Part shown: positions 12,716 through 19,304 of the stretch, one piece after another
How the letters are laid out: each line of letters opens with the position of its first letter
Numbering within the stretch: position 1 is the first letter of the stretch
IMG/VR virus record: IMGVR_UViG_3300027970_000172
Coordinates: 1 to 20,293 of that record
Strand: one strand, 5' to 3'
Source of the DNA: a virus
Length of the DNA stretch: 20,293 nt
The notes under the pieces: generated by a model
Seen by the model: only the letters and a program-made list of their open reading frames with translations
Databases searched by the model: none
What the model was told of the DNA's origin: nothing
Position numbers and translations under genes: made by a program

Positions 12716-13228
12716 TCAGAAAACGCCGCCGTCGATTGCCCCAATCAGGTTCTCAGCAGCGAACACGTCGGCGCGCACGCCGCGCGGGTCGTAGAGCACC
12801 GCCTGCATGTCCCCGTCCGCGCCGGGCGGCCCCATCGGCCCGGCGGCCCCGGCCGGCCCGGCCGGCCCCATCGGCCCCGCCGGCCCCTGCGGCCCGGTGG
12901 CCAGCGGGGCTGCCGCCACCAGCGCGCGCAGCTCCTGCACCTGCGCGCTGTCGGGCACCTCGATGCGATAGCGCGTGGTGTAGCGCGGGGTGGCGAGCTC
13001 GATCGCGTAATAACTCGGCGCCCCCTCCGGCAGCGCCAGCCCCGCGTTGGGCGGCAGGTCCACCAGCGCATCCGCCGTCAGGTCGCGGCGGACCAGCACG
13101 TGGCGCAGCGCCTCCTGCGCGAAGCCCAGCACTGGCGCCCCGGCCGCATCGACCAGGCTGATCTTCAAGCTGACCGGCCCCAACTCGCCGGGCGCGGCGG
13201 CCGGATACGGGATGCGCACCTGTGTCAT
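12716..13228 (-). CDS. Collagen-like phage fibre or head/neck appendage protein
   Basis: A 170-residue protein. Residues 1-95 are beta-rich (VRIPYPAAAPGELGPVSLKI, APSYYAIELATPRYTTRYRI). A short helix at 95-108 leads into about nine Gly-X-Y triplets at 112-139, rich in Gly-Pro-Ala and Gly-Pro-Met. This can form a collagen-like triple helix, as in many trimeric phage fibres. The C-terminus (VLYDPRGVRADVFAAENLIG) ends in AIDGGVF, much like the VIDGGTF end of the next gene. It begins 9 nt after the gp36-like stop. It may be a trimeric spacer or adapter for the downstream fibre proteins. Receptor or partner is unknown. Confidence 0.75.
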   Translation of the reverse strand: MTQVRIPYPAAAPGELGPVSLKISLVDAAGAPVLGFAQEALRHVLVRRDLTADALVDLPPNAGLALPEGAPSYYAIELATPRYTTRYRIEVPDSAQVQELRALVAAAPLATGPQGPAGPMGPAGPAGAAGPMGPPGADGDMQAVLYDPRGVRADVFAAENLIGAIDGGVF

Positions 13229-13237
13229 GGGCGCGGC

Positions 13238-13669
13238 CTACAGCACCCGGCCCAAGGCCGCCCGCGTCAGCGGCTGGTCGCCGACCCAGGCGCGCGCACT
13301 GCCGGCGCGCTCCGGCGCCACCGCACCGCCCGGCTCCGGCGGGCGCGGGTCCAGCCGCCCCTCGGCGATGTCGAGCAGGCGCCGCATCGCCGCGCGGCCG
13401 GCCTCCTCGATCTCCAGCGTGCGCGCCAAGCCCACCGCCAGGCGGTCGATCACCAGATCCACGGCGATCATCCCGAGCAACGGCGCGGCCGTGCCGACCG
13501 CGCTCGGCCAGCGGCCGACCAAGGCGCCGTCGATCAGCGCGTCGACCTCCAGGATGGTCGCGGCCACCCGCGCCGGGTCCTCGGCGCCATCGGCATCGGC
13601 GTCGCCGTAGGCTTCCAGCGGCAGGGTGCCGCGGCGGTTGGCCACCGCCTCACGGGTGGTGTAGCTCAT
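13238..13669 (-). CDS. Mu gp36-like neck protein (DUF1320)
   Basis: A 143-residue protein in the position of Mu gp36, directly after T. It starts MSYTTREAV, has a DPARVAATILEVDALIDGALVGRWP stretch (about 33-57) followed by a Pro-containing turn and long helices with LVIDRLAVGLARTLEIEEAGRAAMRRLLDIAEGR, as in DUF1320 head-tail connector proteins. The conserved early Asp/Ala/Ile/Asp helix and the Trp-Pro after it support the family. The ATG at 13669 is chosen over an upstream in-frame ATG (13729) because the latter would extend 60 nt into T; the chosen start is 1 nt after the T stop. In Mu the next gene would be gp37; here five extra genes intervene. Confidence 0.82.
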   Translation of the reverse strand: MSYTTREAVANRRGTLPLEAYGDADADGAEDPARVAATILEVDALIDGALVGRWPSAVGTAAPLLGMIAVDLVIDRLAVGLARTLEIEEAGRAAMRRLLDIAEGRLDPRPPEPGGAVAPERAGSARAWVGDQPLTRAALGRVL

Positions 13670-13670
13670 C

Positions 13671-14591
13671 TCAGCCGGCGCCGGTCGAGGCCCAGGCGAG
13701 CTGCGGGAAGCTATAGCCCACCACCGCATCGGCTTCGATCGAGAACAGGAACTCGCCGGTCATCACCACGTGCGAGTCATTCGGATCGGTGACCTGCGCG
13801 GTGGTCGGCGCCTGACGCTGCAACAGCACCAAGGCGCGCATGCCCCCGGCCTCGCCCAGCAGATACCACGCGGTCTCGCTGGTCAGTTCCTCCCACATCA
13901 CCACCGTGATGCGGCCCTTGTAGGGGTTCGGCTTGCCGTCCTCCAGCCGATCGTTCATCGCCAACACCATGGCCACGTCTTCCAGCGCCGGCGGCACCAG
14001 CAGCACGATGTTGCGCACCCGCACCGGCCGGCCCTGGTCGTTCTTCATCGTGCGCAGCGCCTTGAGCCCCGCGCCCAGGCTGGCAATGGCCGCCGCCTGG
14101 GTGGCCGCGCTCAGCACCACCGTGCCCTTGTTGCTGTAAGTCGCCGCTTTGCCGTTCTTGCCCGTGGTCGGATGGTCGGTGGCGAAGAACGGCTTGCCGT
14201 CAAAGCACAGGCCGGTAAAGGCCTCGTTGAGCGCGGCCCCGGCCAGCTCGTCGGGGAAGTACGCGGCCAATTCGCCCTGGCCGGTCGCCTTGGTGCGATA
14301 GATGCCCAGCCGATCAGCTTCCAGATCGCGCTTCTTCACCCCGATGGTCGACTCGTAGGGCTCGCAGGTCAGGCTGTAAGTGAACCCGGCCAGCGCGTTG
14401 ACCACCTTGTCGCCGACCCACTTGCGCCAGTTGGGCAAGCTGCCAACCCAGTCCATCGCCTCGGTGATCTGCGCCGTGTTGATGGTGGTGGTGAACCGCC
14501 CGTACTGGGTTTCGGTCGCTTCCAGCGACGCGTTGAAGGTCGCCCGGATGTTCCGGAAGACCTCCTCGATATTGGTTTTGTTGATGATCAT
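13671..14591 (-). CDS. T: Mu T-like major capsid protein
   Basis: A 306-residue major head subunit of the Mu gpT family. It starts MIINKTNIEEVFRNIR, has LPNWRKWVGDKVVNALAGF-type sequence at about 52-70, the KKRDLEADRLGIY segment at about 86-98, the FFATDHPTTGK segment at about 134-144, a KNDQGRPVRVRNIVLLVPPALE segment at about 183-204, and a C-terminal GEFLFSIEADAVVGYSFPQLAW-type ending. The length is normal for the family. The ATG at 14591 lies 9 nt after the decoration gene, with GGACC just upstream. It is the core of the head module and is expected to be the most abundant virion protein. Confidence 0.95.
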   Translation of the reverse strand: MIINKTNIEEVFRNIRATFNASLEATETQYGRFTTTINTAQITEAMDWVGSLPNWRKWVGDKVVNALAGFTYSLTCEPYESTIGVKKRDLEADRLGIYRTKATGQGELAAYFPDELAGAALNEAFTGLCFDGKPFFATDHPTTGKNGKAATYSNKGTVVLSAATQAAAIASLGAGLKALRTMKNDQGRPVRVRNIVLLVPPALEDVAMVLAMNDRLEDGKPNPYKGRITVVMWEELTSETAWYLLGEAGGMRALVLLQRQAPTTAQVTDPNDSHVVMTGEFLFSIEADAVVGYSFPQLAWASTGAG

Positions 14592-14600
14592 CGGATGGTC

Positions 14601-15365
14601 CTACGCGTGCGGAGTGACAAGCAGCACCACGGTGCTGGTCGAGGTCGCGGTCGAGGCCCCGCCGCCGGTCACCGACAGCACGTCCCCGGCGGCAAAGGTC
14701 GCCGCGGCGCTGGGCACACAGGTGTCCACATCGCCGGCGGCCGAACTGGCTTGCGTCACCGTCATCACGCCATCGGTCACTGCCGTGGCGCCGATCTTCA
14801 GTGTCAGCGTGGCATCGCCGCCGGCCAGCGCCGCGTTGAGCACGGTGAAGCCCTTGCTGATGGTCCCGGCGAACGGTGCCACCCAGCGCAGCACCGCGGC
14901 GTCGGCCGCCGTGTTGCTCAGGGCCCCGAAGGTGATCGCCTGGGCGCGCGCGGGCGGGGTCCAGCCCACCGCCACCCACACCCACTGCGCATCCACGTTC
15001 ACGATCTGGCCGGCCGCCGAGCGCGTACCGGCTTGGCGCTTGGCCACCGTCTGATCGTCGACGATCCACGCCAGCTCGCCGATGTCGGCCTTGGTGATCG
15101 CATCGGCCGCCGCCGCGTTTTCGAACGCGAACACCCCGGCGTCATAGTCGACGGTGAGCGCCGCCGCCGCGCCCGCATTGACCGCCCGGTCCATAAACAC
15201 GCCGACCGCGGTCAGCCCCAGCGCGGTCGACCCCGGCACCAGGTTGCCGGCCGCATCGCGGCAGGCCAGACCGCCTTCGAAACAGGTGGTCGCCGCGGCC
15301 ACCGGGCCGTTGAACGAACCGCCGGCAATGCGCGGCGCATTGCGGCCTTGAGTCAGCGCAGTCAT
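14601..15365 (-). CDS. Mu-like head decoration/cement-like protein with added C-terminal beta domain
   Basis: A 254-residue protein between I and T. Residues 1-135 follow the pattern of a small protein often found here in Mu-like phages: MTALTQGRNAPR start, PVAAATTCFEGGLACRDAAG (21-40), FMDRAVNAG (57-65), a VFAFENAAAAD segment, then ADIGELAWIVDDQTVAK (93-109) and a closing VNVDAQWVWVAVG. That family is usually only about this long. Residues 140-252 form a second, beta-rich unit (AITFGALSNTAADAAVLRWV, APFAGTISKGFTVLNAALAG, GDVDTCVPSAAATFAAGDVL) like domains found on other phage surface proteins. The fused form would expose an extra domain on the capsid. It starts in an ATGA overlap with I and ends 9 nt before T. 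Role as capsid decoration is inferred from position and family. Confidence 0.78.
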   Translation of the reverse strand: MTALTQGRNAPRIAGGSFNGPVAAATTCFEGGLACRDAAGNLVPGSTALGLTAVGVFMDRAVNAGAAAALTVDYDAGVFAFENAAAADAITKADIGELAWIVDDQTVAKRQAGTRSAAGQIVNVDAQWVWVAVGWTPPARAQAITFGALSNTAADAAVLRWVAPFAGTISKGFTVLNAALAGGDATLTLKIGATAVTDGVMTVTQASSAAGDVDTCVPSAAATFAAGDVLSVTGGGASTATSTSTVVLLVTPHA

Positions 15366-15862
15366 GCCGATGCTCCGTATTTCGCCAGCAGTTCAGGCGC
15401 GTTACCGAACGCGTCCATGATGGCCCGCTGCTCGGCATTGAGTTCCGCCGCACCCTGCGGCGGCTTCACCGTCCGGGTCTCTGGGTCCAGCACCGCGGGC
15501 GCGGCGGCGAGGAACGCGGTCAACCGCTCCAGCCCGCCCGCCGACTGCGCCTGCGCCCGGTGATACTCCACCGTGGGCGGCGTGATGCGCGCCTCGCGCA
15601 GACCGCGCTCCAGGAGCGCATCGATCTGCCGGTTGAGCTCTGCCGCTTGCGCGGTGCGCAACGCGGTTTCGGCCGCCGCCGCGCGGTTGATTGCGGTGTC
15701 GTAATCCGCGCGGGGGACAAAGCGCGACAGGTCCGGGGTCGCCGTACGCAGGGCATTGAGCTCAGTCTGCAAGGCGCTCACGGCCGCGACCGCGGTCGCC
15801 GCGTCAGCGTCCGCCGGCAGCGCCAGCGCGTGCGCCAAAGGCGCGGGGAGGAGGTCCGGCAT
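15362..15862 (-). other. Possible internal in-frame start producing a Z-like scaffold protein
   Basis: In Mu the scaffold protein Z is translated from an internal start inside gene I. Here Met174 of the I-like protein (ATG at 15862) falls at the junction between the protease domain and the helical C-terminal half, directly after PALNSENST. Starting there would give a 166-residue Ala/Leu-rich, coiled-coil-like protein. The sequence upstream (GCGAGAACTCCACT) has only a weak purine-rich GAGAA. Position and domain boundary fit; the ribosome binding site does not prove it. Confidence 0.35.
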
Positions 15863-16381
15863 AGTGGAGTTCTCGCTATTGAGCGCCGGCAACTGGCGCA
15901 GATTCGGTTTGTTGGTCAGCCCGACCGAGCTGAGCCCCGTGATCGAGCGATCCGCGGCGACGTAATACGCAGGGGAGTAGTAGCGGTAACCGCGCGACTG
16001 CACCGAGTCGGCGCCCTGGGCATTCCAGGCCACCGCCGCGGTCATGCCCTCGGGGTCGGCACGGAAATCCGACAGCCAGGCCGCGGCATCGGCGCGTTGC
16101 CCCAGCGGGGCCAGCAATTCGGTAGCGTGCTCCCAGTCCACCGGCAGATCGGCGCCCGTGGCATTGAGCGCCGCCGCCAACGCCGGCGGATCGTCCAGCC
16201 GGTAGCGTCGGCCGTCGCGCCCCACAAAGGGGCCGGCCGGCGCCAGCAACAACCGGGCCGGCGGTGCGCCATCGACCAGCGGCAGCTCACGACAGCATTC
16301 GGCTTGCATCACCACTGGCCCCCCGGCCGGATTGCCGGGGGGGAGAGGCGCGTGCTTGGGGGGATGGGTGGGGTGCGACAT
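15362..16381 (-). CDS. I: Mu I-like prohead protease with scaffold-like C-terminal half
   Basis: A 339-residue member of the Mu gpI family, the prohead maturation protease. Features are LLLAPAGPFVGRDGRRY at 44-60 (family LLPAGxFxGRDGR), DLPVDWEHATE at 78-88 with His85 a candidate catalytic residue, RGYRYYSPAYY at 130-140, and GLSSVGLTNKPNL at 149-161 with Ser151/152 a candidate nucleophile. Residues about 175-339 are Ala/Leu/Arg-rich and helical, like the scaffold half that in Mu is also made separately as Z. The ATG at 16381 lacks a clear Shine-Dalgarno. Met25 (16309) follows GGGGG and is a good alternative start nearer the conserved fold. The stop overlaps the next gene as ATGA. Confidence 0.88.
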   Translation of the reverse strand: MSHPTHPPKHAPLPPGNPAGGPVVMQAECCRELPLVDGAPPARLLLAPAGPFVGRDGRRYRLDDPPALAAALNATGADLPVDWEHATELLAPLGQRADAAAWLSDFRADPEGMTAAVAWNAQGADSVQSRGYRYYSPAYYVAADRSITGLSSVGLTNKPNLRQLPALNSENSTMPDLLPAPLAHALALPADADAATAVAAVSALQTELNALRTATPDLSRFVPRADYDTAINRAAAAETALRTAQAAELNRQIDALLERGLREARITPPTVEYHRAQAQSAGGLERLTAFLAAAPAVLDPETRTVKPPQGAAELNAEQRAIMDAFGNAPELLAKYGASA

Positions 16382-16569
16382 GGGCGCATGGTGCGCGCGC
16401 TGTCCGGTCGGGGCGACTAACGCCCTTTATTGCGCTGCCGTGCCCGCGCGCGACAGCGGCGCTAGGAAGGCCGTAGACGGCCCGCCGGCAAAACCGCTCC
16501 GATGGTACCCCGAGCGGCTGTCGCGGGCTGCTAGCTAGGTGCGCAACACGTGCGCACCATGGTCAGGCG
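16382..16569 (-). promoter_or_regulatory. Non-coding gap between G and I with several dyads; candidate late promoter region (P_I-like)
   Basis: I see no credible gene in these 188 bases. It is one of only two sizeable gaps in the minus-strand operon. It holds GGTGCGCA-N5-TGCGCACC (16538-16558, perfect 8-bp arms), CTAGCTAG next to it (16531-16538), GGCCGT-AG-ACGGCC (16469-16482), CCGCTC-N12-GAGCGG (16494-16517) and GGGCG-N5-CGCCC (16411-16425). In Mu the C-activated late promoter P_I lies just upstream of gene I, which is this position. A weak -10-like TACCAT reads on the minus strand at 16507-16502, with no -35 match, as expected for an activator-dependent promoter. No start site can be proven from sequence. 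Confidence 0.4.
16538..16558. repeat. Perfect 8-bp inverted repeat, candidate activator/operator site
   Basis: GGTGCGCA and TGCGCACC flank the 5-base spacer ACACG. The arm centres are 13 bp apart, close to one helical turn, which suits a dimeric regulator. There is no T-run on either side, so an intrinsic terminator for G is unlikely. It lies about 157 nt upstream of gene I. Binding by a Mor/C-type activator is an inference from position only. Confidence 0.5.
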
Positions 16570-17118
16570 CTAGGGGCGCAGATAGTCCTCAAGAATTTCG
16601 ATGATCCGCGTCCGATCCTCGTCGGAGATGCCCAAAAACGGCCGCGGCGGGATCGGCGCCGGGGCGCCGCCGGGGGTGTTGTAAAAGCGGTTGGCCGGGT
16701 TGCCGAACTGCTGCACCGCGCCATACACCCGGTTGGTGCCGACCTCCACCCCATGGCCGCCGTCGATCAACTGCCGGGCGATGGTGTCGGCCAGGATGCC
16801 GCTCTGGGTCAGCACCTTCTGCACCCCCACCGCGCGGCGTCCGCGCGCGCTCAGGCCCCCGGACTTGGTCACGTTGCTCTTCTTGCCCATGATCACCCCG
16901 AGCTTACGCGCCAGGGTGACCGCGCTGTTGGGCGCCCACTTGGCGCCGTCCGGGCCGCTCTCGGTCTCAAAGCGCTGGCGCGTGCTCTTCCACAGCACTT
17001 CGCCGATCTCCTCCAGCGCCGGGGCCGGGTGGCGGCACTTACGGATGAGCTGCGCCAGCTTGGCGCGCAGTTCGGCGTCGTCGACCTTGACCTCGAGGTG
17101 GAGACCGGCGCCGGCCAT
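16570..17118 (-). CDS. G: Mu G-like virion morphogenesis / tail completion protein
   Basis: A 182-residue member of the phage virion morphogenesis family (Mu gpG, P2 gpS type), which acts in joining heads and tails. Visible family features are an N-terminal helical region, RFETESGPDGAKWAPNS at about 53-69 (the typical RF-x(4)-PDG-x-KW segment), an LTQSGILADTI segment at about 103-113, a VGTNRVYGAVQQFG segment at about 126-139, and a Pro-rich PPRPFLGISDED near the C-terminus. The length is usual for the family. The ATG at 17118 has GGGAG about 8 nt upstream. It lies directly after F, as in Mu, and before a 188-nt non-coding gap. Confidence 0.9.
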   Translation of the reverse strand: MAGAGLHLEVKVDDAELRAKLAQLIRKCRHPAPALEEIGEVLWKSTRQRFETESGPDGAKWAPNSAVTLARKLGVIMGKKSNVTKSGGLSARGRRAVGVQKVLTQSGILADTIARQLIDGGHGVEVGTNRVYGAVQQFGNPANRFYNTPGGAPAPIPPRPFLGISDEDRTRIIEILEDYLRP

Positions 17119-17170
17119 CAGGGGGCTCCCGCATGATCGTTGTCGTCATCGCATCGCGGTCGATTGACAT

Positions 17171-18559
17171 TCATCGCTGCATCACCGGCGTTCCATCTTG
17201 CGTTGTCACGCCGCGTAACAGGTCCGCTATACTCATGAGGCGCCCCGTGGTCGGCTGGCCTGACTGTCCTGCCGCAGCGGTAGAGGTCGGGAAGATCCCC
17301 GGCGGGGCGTTCTCTATCTCCGCCGACTCCAGGGCATGCAGGATCGGGGCGCCCGCCTGATACTCTTTCACCGTTAACTTGACGCGATACGCGCTCCGAC
17401 CAATCGTCACCGGCGCGTAGAGCCGCAGGATCGCCTTCACCAACGGGTTGTGGTGCGCGGTATCGGGATGACGCTCAGCCACCACCGCATGGCGGACCAC
17501 ATCGCCTAACCCGGCCACAATCTTGGAGTCTGCCGCGGCCTGGCCGGCGTTATCTCCCATCTTCTTGCGACTGGTTTTATTGATGCCGAGCATCCAACCG
17601 GTGTCTGTGTTGTAGAGCCCGGCCCCGCCTTGCCACCCCCGCAGCAACGCATCGGCGTGCAGCGCCAACTGCGGGCGGGTCAGATCAGCCCCGAACTCGA
17701 CGCCACTGAGTGCGGTGATAGTGGCCGGCGGGAGGTCCGCGAGTCCTGGCCGCGCGCCCCAGAACGCGAAGGTGGGCCGGTCTAACCGCGCCACGTCCGC
17801 CCGCAGGTCCCGCCCAATCCCCCCCGGCAGCCCCGCCGCCTTGGCCTGGACCTCCTTGACCAGGTTGCGCGTCGCTCCCGGCGCATGGTCCCACCCGTAG
17901 TCGATGCCCGCCGGCAGCACGTGCTCGCGGCCCTGGCGGTCTTTGTGGATGTAGGTGCCATCGTCCGGGGTGGGATCGGGGCCGGTCTTGCCCAGGCGCT
18001 TGAGGTCGCGGTCGGCGAGGCTGGTGATGTAGCACCGGCAGCGCCAGCCATTGGGCGTGTAATGGCTGTCCCACCACGGATCATCGGCCGCGAGAATCTT
18101 GCCGTTCCAACTCACATGCAACGGCCGCGGATGGATCGACCCATCGGCATGGTGATATTGCAGGTACGGCCGCTGGGCCGCCCCTGCCACATGCTGCGCC
18201 CGCCGCCCGGCTTGGTAGCTGGTGCGCAGATTGGTCTCGTAAATCGTCGCGGTGCGCCAGGCCCGGCCTTGCGCGGTGTCGCTGCCGGTCCAGCCGGTCC
18301 AGCCGTGGGTGGCCACCGCGGCCTCGAAGTCGCGGGTGAACTCCTCAATGGTGGTGCCCTGCGCCAGGCCCTTCAGCACCGCCCCATGCAGATCGGCTAA
18401 CAGGTCCGCCTTGGCCGCCCCGGCGACGATGAAACTATGGTCGTTCTCCTCGCCGCGGATGTCGTCCCAATGCTCCGTGGCCAGGTCGATCTTGTCCGTA
18501 AGGAACGCAATCGCCTCGGCGAACGGCAGATCCCCGTAGCGCACCGGGTCACGCGGCAT
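17171..18559 (-). CDS. F: Mu F-like minor head (SPP1 gp7-type) morphogenesis protein with C-terminal LPD3/BECR-like domain
   Basis: A 462-residue protein. The N-terminal half has signatures of the Mu F / SPP1 gp7 head morphogenesis family: LPFAEAIAFL at 11-20, TIYETNLRTSYQAGR at 105-119, HPRPLHVSWNG at 143-153 and the Trp/Cys segment GWRCRCYI at 171-178. These proteins sit at the portal vertex inside the head. Residues about 285-420 are an added domain. Markers are VEFGADLTRPQL, GWMLGINKTSRKKM (321-334), DVVRHAVVAERHPDTAHHNPLVKAI and FYAPV-like YAPVTIGRSAYRVKLTVKE (381-399). This matches the LPD3 / phage BECR-type polyvalent protein domains, as I recall them, found fused to capsid morphogenesis proteins and proposed to enter the host with DNA. 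It overlaps the upstream gene by 11 nt; 52 nt separate it from G. The domain name is from recall, not a search. Confidence 0.88.
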   Translation of the reverse strand: MPRDPVRYGDLPFAEAIAFLTDKIDLATEHWDDIRGEENDHSFIVAGAAKADLLADLHGAVLKGLAQGTTIEEFTRDFEAAVATHGWTGWTGSDTAQGRAWRTATIYETNLRTSYQAGRRAQHVAGAAQRPYLQYHHADGSIHPRPLHVSWNGKILAADDPWWDSHYTPNGWRCRCYITSLADRDLKRLGKTGPDPTPDDGTYIHKDRQGREHVLPAGIDYGWDHAPGATRNLVKEVQAKAAGLPGGIGRDLRADVARLDRPTFAFWGARPGLADLPPATITALSGVEFGADLTRPQLALHADALLRGWQGGAGLYNTDTGWMLGINKTSRKKMGDNAGQAAADSKIVAGLGDVVRHAVVAERHPDTAHHNPLVKAILRLYAPVTIGRSAYRVKLTVKEYQAGAPILHALESAEIENAPPGIFPTSTAAAGQSGQPTTGRLMSIADLLRGVTTQDGTPVMQR

Positions 18560-19304
18560 CGTGGTCCTCCGCCGGCCGCGTGCCGGCGGCGGCGATGACC
18601 CCGCGCCCCAGCAGCGCCGCCACCTGCGTCAGGCCCGCGGGAACGGACCGGGCGGCGGCCACGGCGCGCAGGTCGGCCGTCACCCCCAACGCGGCGAGGC
18701 TGGCGTCCAGCCCGGCCAACTGCACGCCGAGCGCGGGGTCCGGATGCGCCTGATACAGGGCGGCCACGGTGCGCCGTTCGGCCAGTAGCTCGCGGACCTC
18801 GGCCGCGCGCGCGGCGGCCGGATCGGCGCTGGCCGGCTCGCCGGACAGCGGCTGATCCTCCCAGCGCCGTTCACTGAGCCAGCCTTCGGGGTACTTGCGC
18901 ACCGCATCGGCCGGCCGCGGGGTCGCCGCGTCCTGCGCGGCGGCCTTGATGATGCGCTGCCTCAAAGCCGCATCGGCCGCCAGTTCCGCCCAGCGGGCGG
19001 CGGCGCGCTGCTTGCCCTTCAGCACCCCATAGACCTGATAGAAGCGGTCGAAGTCGGCCGCCTGCTCGGGACTGAGGGCGGCCCGGTGATCGACGGTAGA
19101 CCGGGTCTTGGCGACGCGCGCGGTGTCGGCGGCCGGGCGGCTGTCGGCGGTGTAGCCGGCGACGGTGAGCCGGTCATAGAGCGCGGCGGCGTGGCGGATG
19201 GCGGCGTCCAGATCCAGCTTGGCGCCGGGCTCGGCACGGCTGGCTTGCACCAACAGCAACGTCGGGGCGTGGTCGCGGATGTAGCGGGCGCGGGGGTCGG
19301 TCAT
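18549..19304 (-). CDS. Protein with phage replication-protein-like C-terminal motif
   Basis: A 251-residue protein with no clear enzyme motif. Residues about 84-150 (DFDRFYQVYG, then a K/R and Ala/Trp helix, then KYPEGWLSERRWED) match the layout often found at the C-terminus of phage replication/primosomal proteins: FDxFWxxYPxK followed by FPxxWLNxxRWxD. Residues 151-251 are Ala-rich, probably helical, and unlike anything I recognise. The N-terminal 80 residues are charged and helical. I see no helicase P-loop or clear helix-turn-helix. The ATG at 19304 overlaps the methyltransferase stop as ATGA, and the TGA overlaps the F-like gene by 11 nt, so the gene is part of the late transcript. That position is odd for a replication protein. 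It may have another role, such as packaging or DNA binding. Confidence 0.6.
   Translation of the reverse strand: MTDPRARYIRDHAPTLLLVQASRAEPGAKLDLDAAIRHAAALYDRLTVAGYTADSRPAADTARVAKTRSTVDHRAALSPEQAADFDRFYQVYGVLKGKQRAAARWAELAADAALRQRIIKAAAQDAATPRPADAVRKYPEGWLSERRWEDQPLSGEPASADPAAARAAEVRELLAERRTVAALYQAHPDPALGVQLAGLDASLAALGVTADLRAVAAARSVPAGLTQVAALLGRGVIAAAGTRPAEDHDAA

Noticed and set aside
11408-13792. 794-residue open frame on the plus strand across several fibre genes
   Set aside because: Arg/Gln/His-rich, spans many minus-strand gene boundaries and has no recognisable fold, so it is a GC-driven chance frame.
13770-16420. Long plus-strand frames over T, the decoration gene and I
   Set aside because: Antisense to Mu T and I homologues whose family motifs are clear; no motif in the plus-strand translation.
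16411-16430. Small GGGCG-N5-CGCCC hairpin followed by TTTAT on the plus strand as a terminator
   Set aside because: The stem is only 5 bp, the T-run is broken, and there is no plus-strand gene for it to end.
17133-17360. Plus-strand 75-residue frame starting MIVVVIAS in the F-G gap
   Set aside because: Mostly antisense to the F gene, no membrane or domain pattern beyond the first few residues, and no ribosome site.
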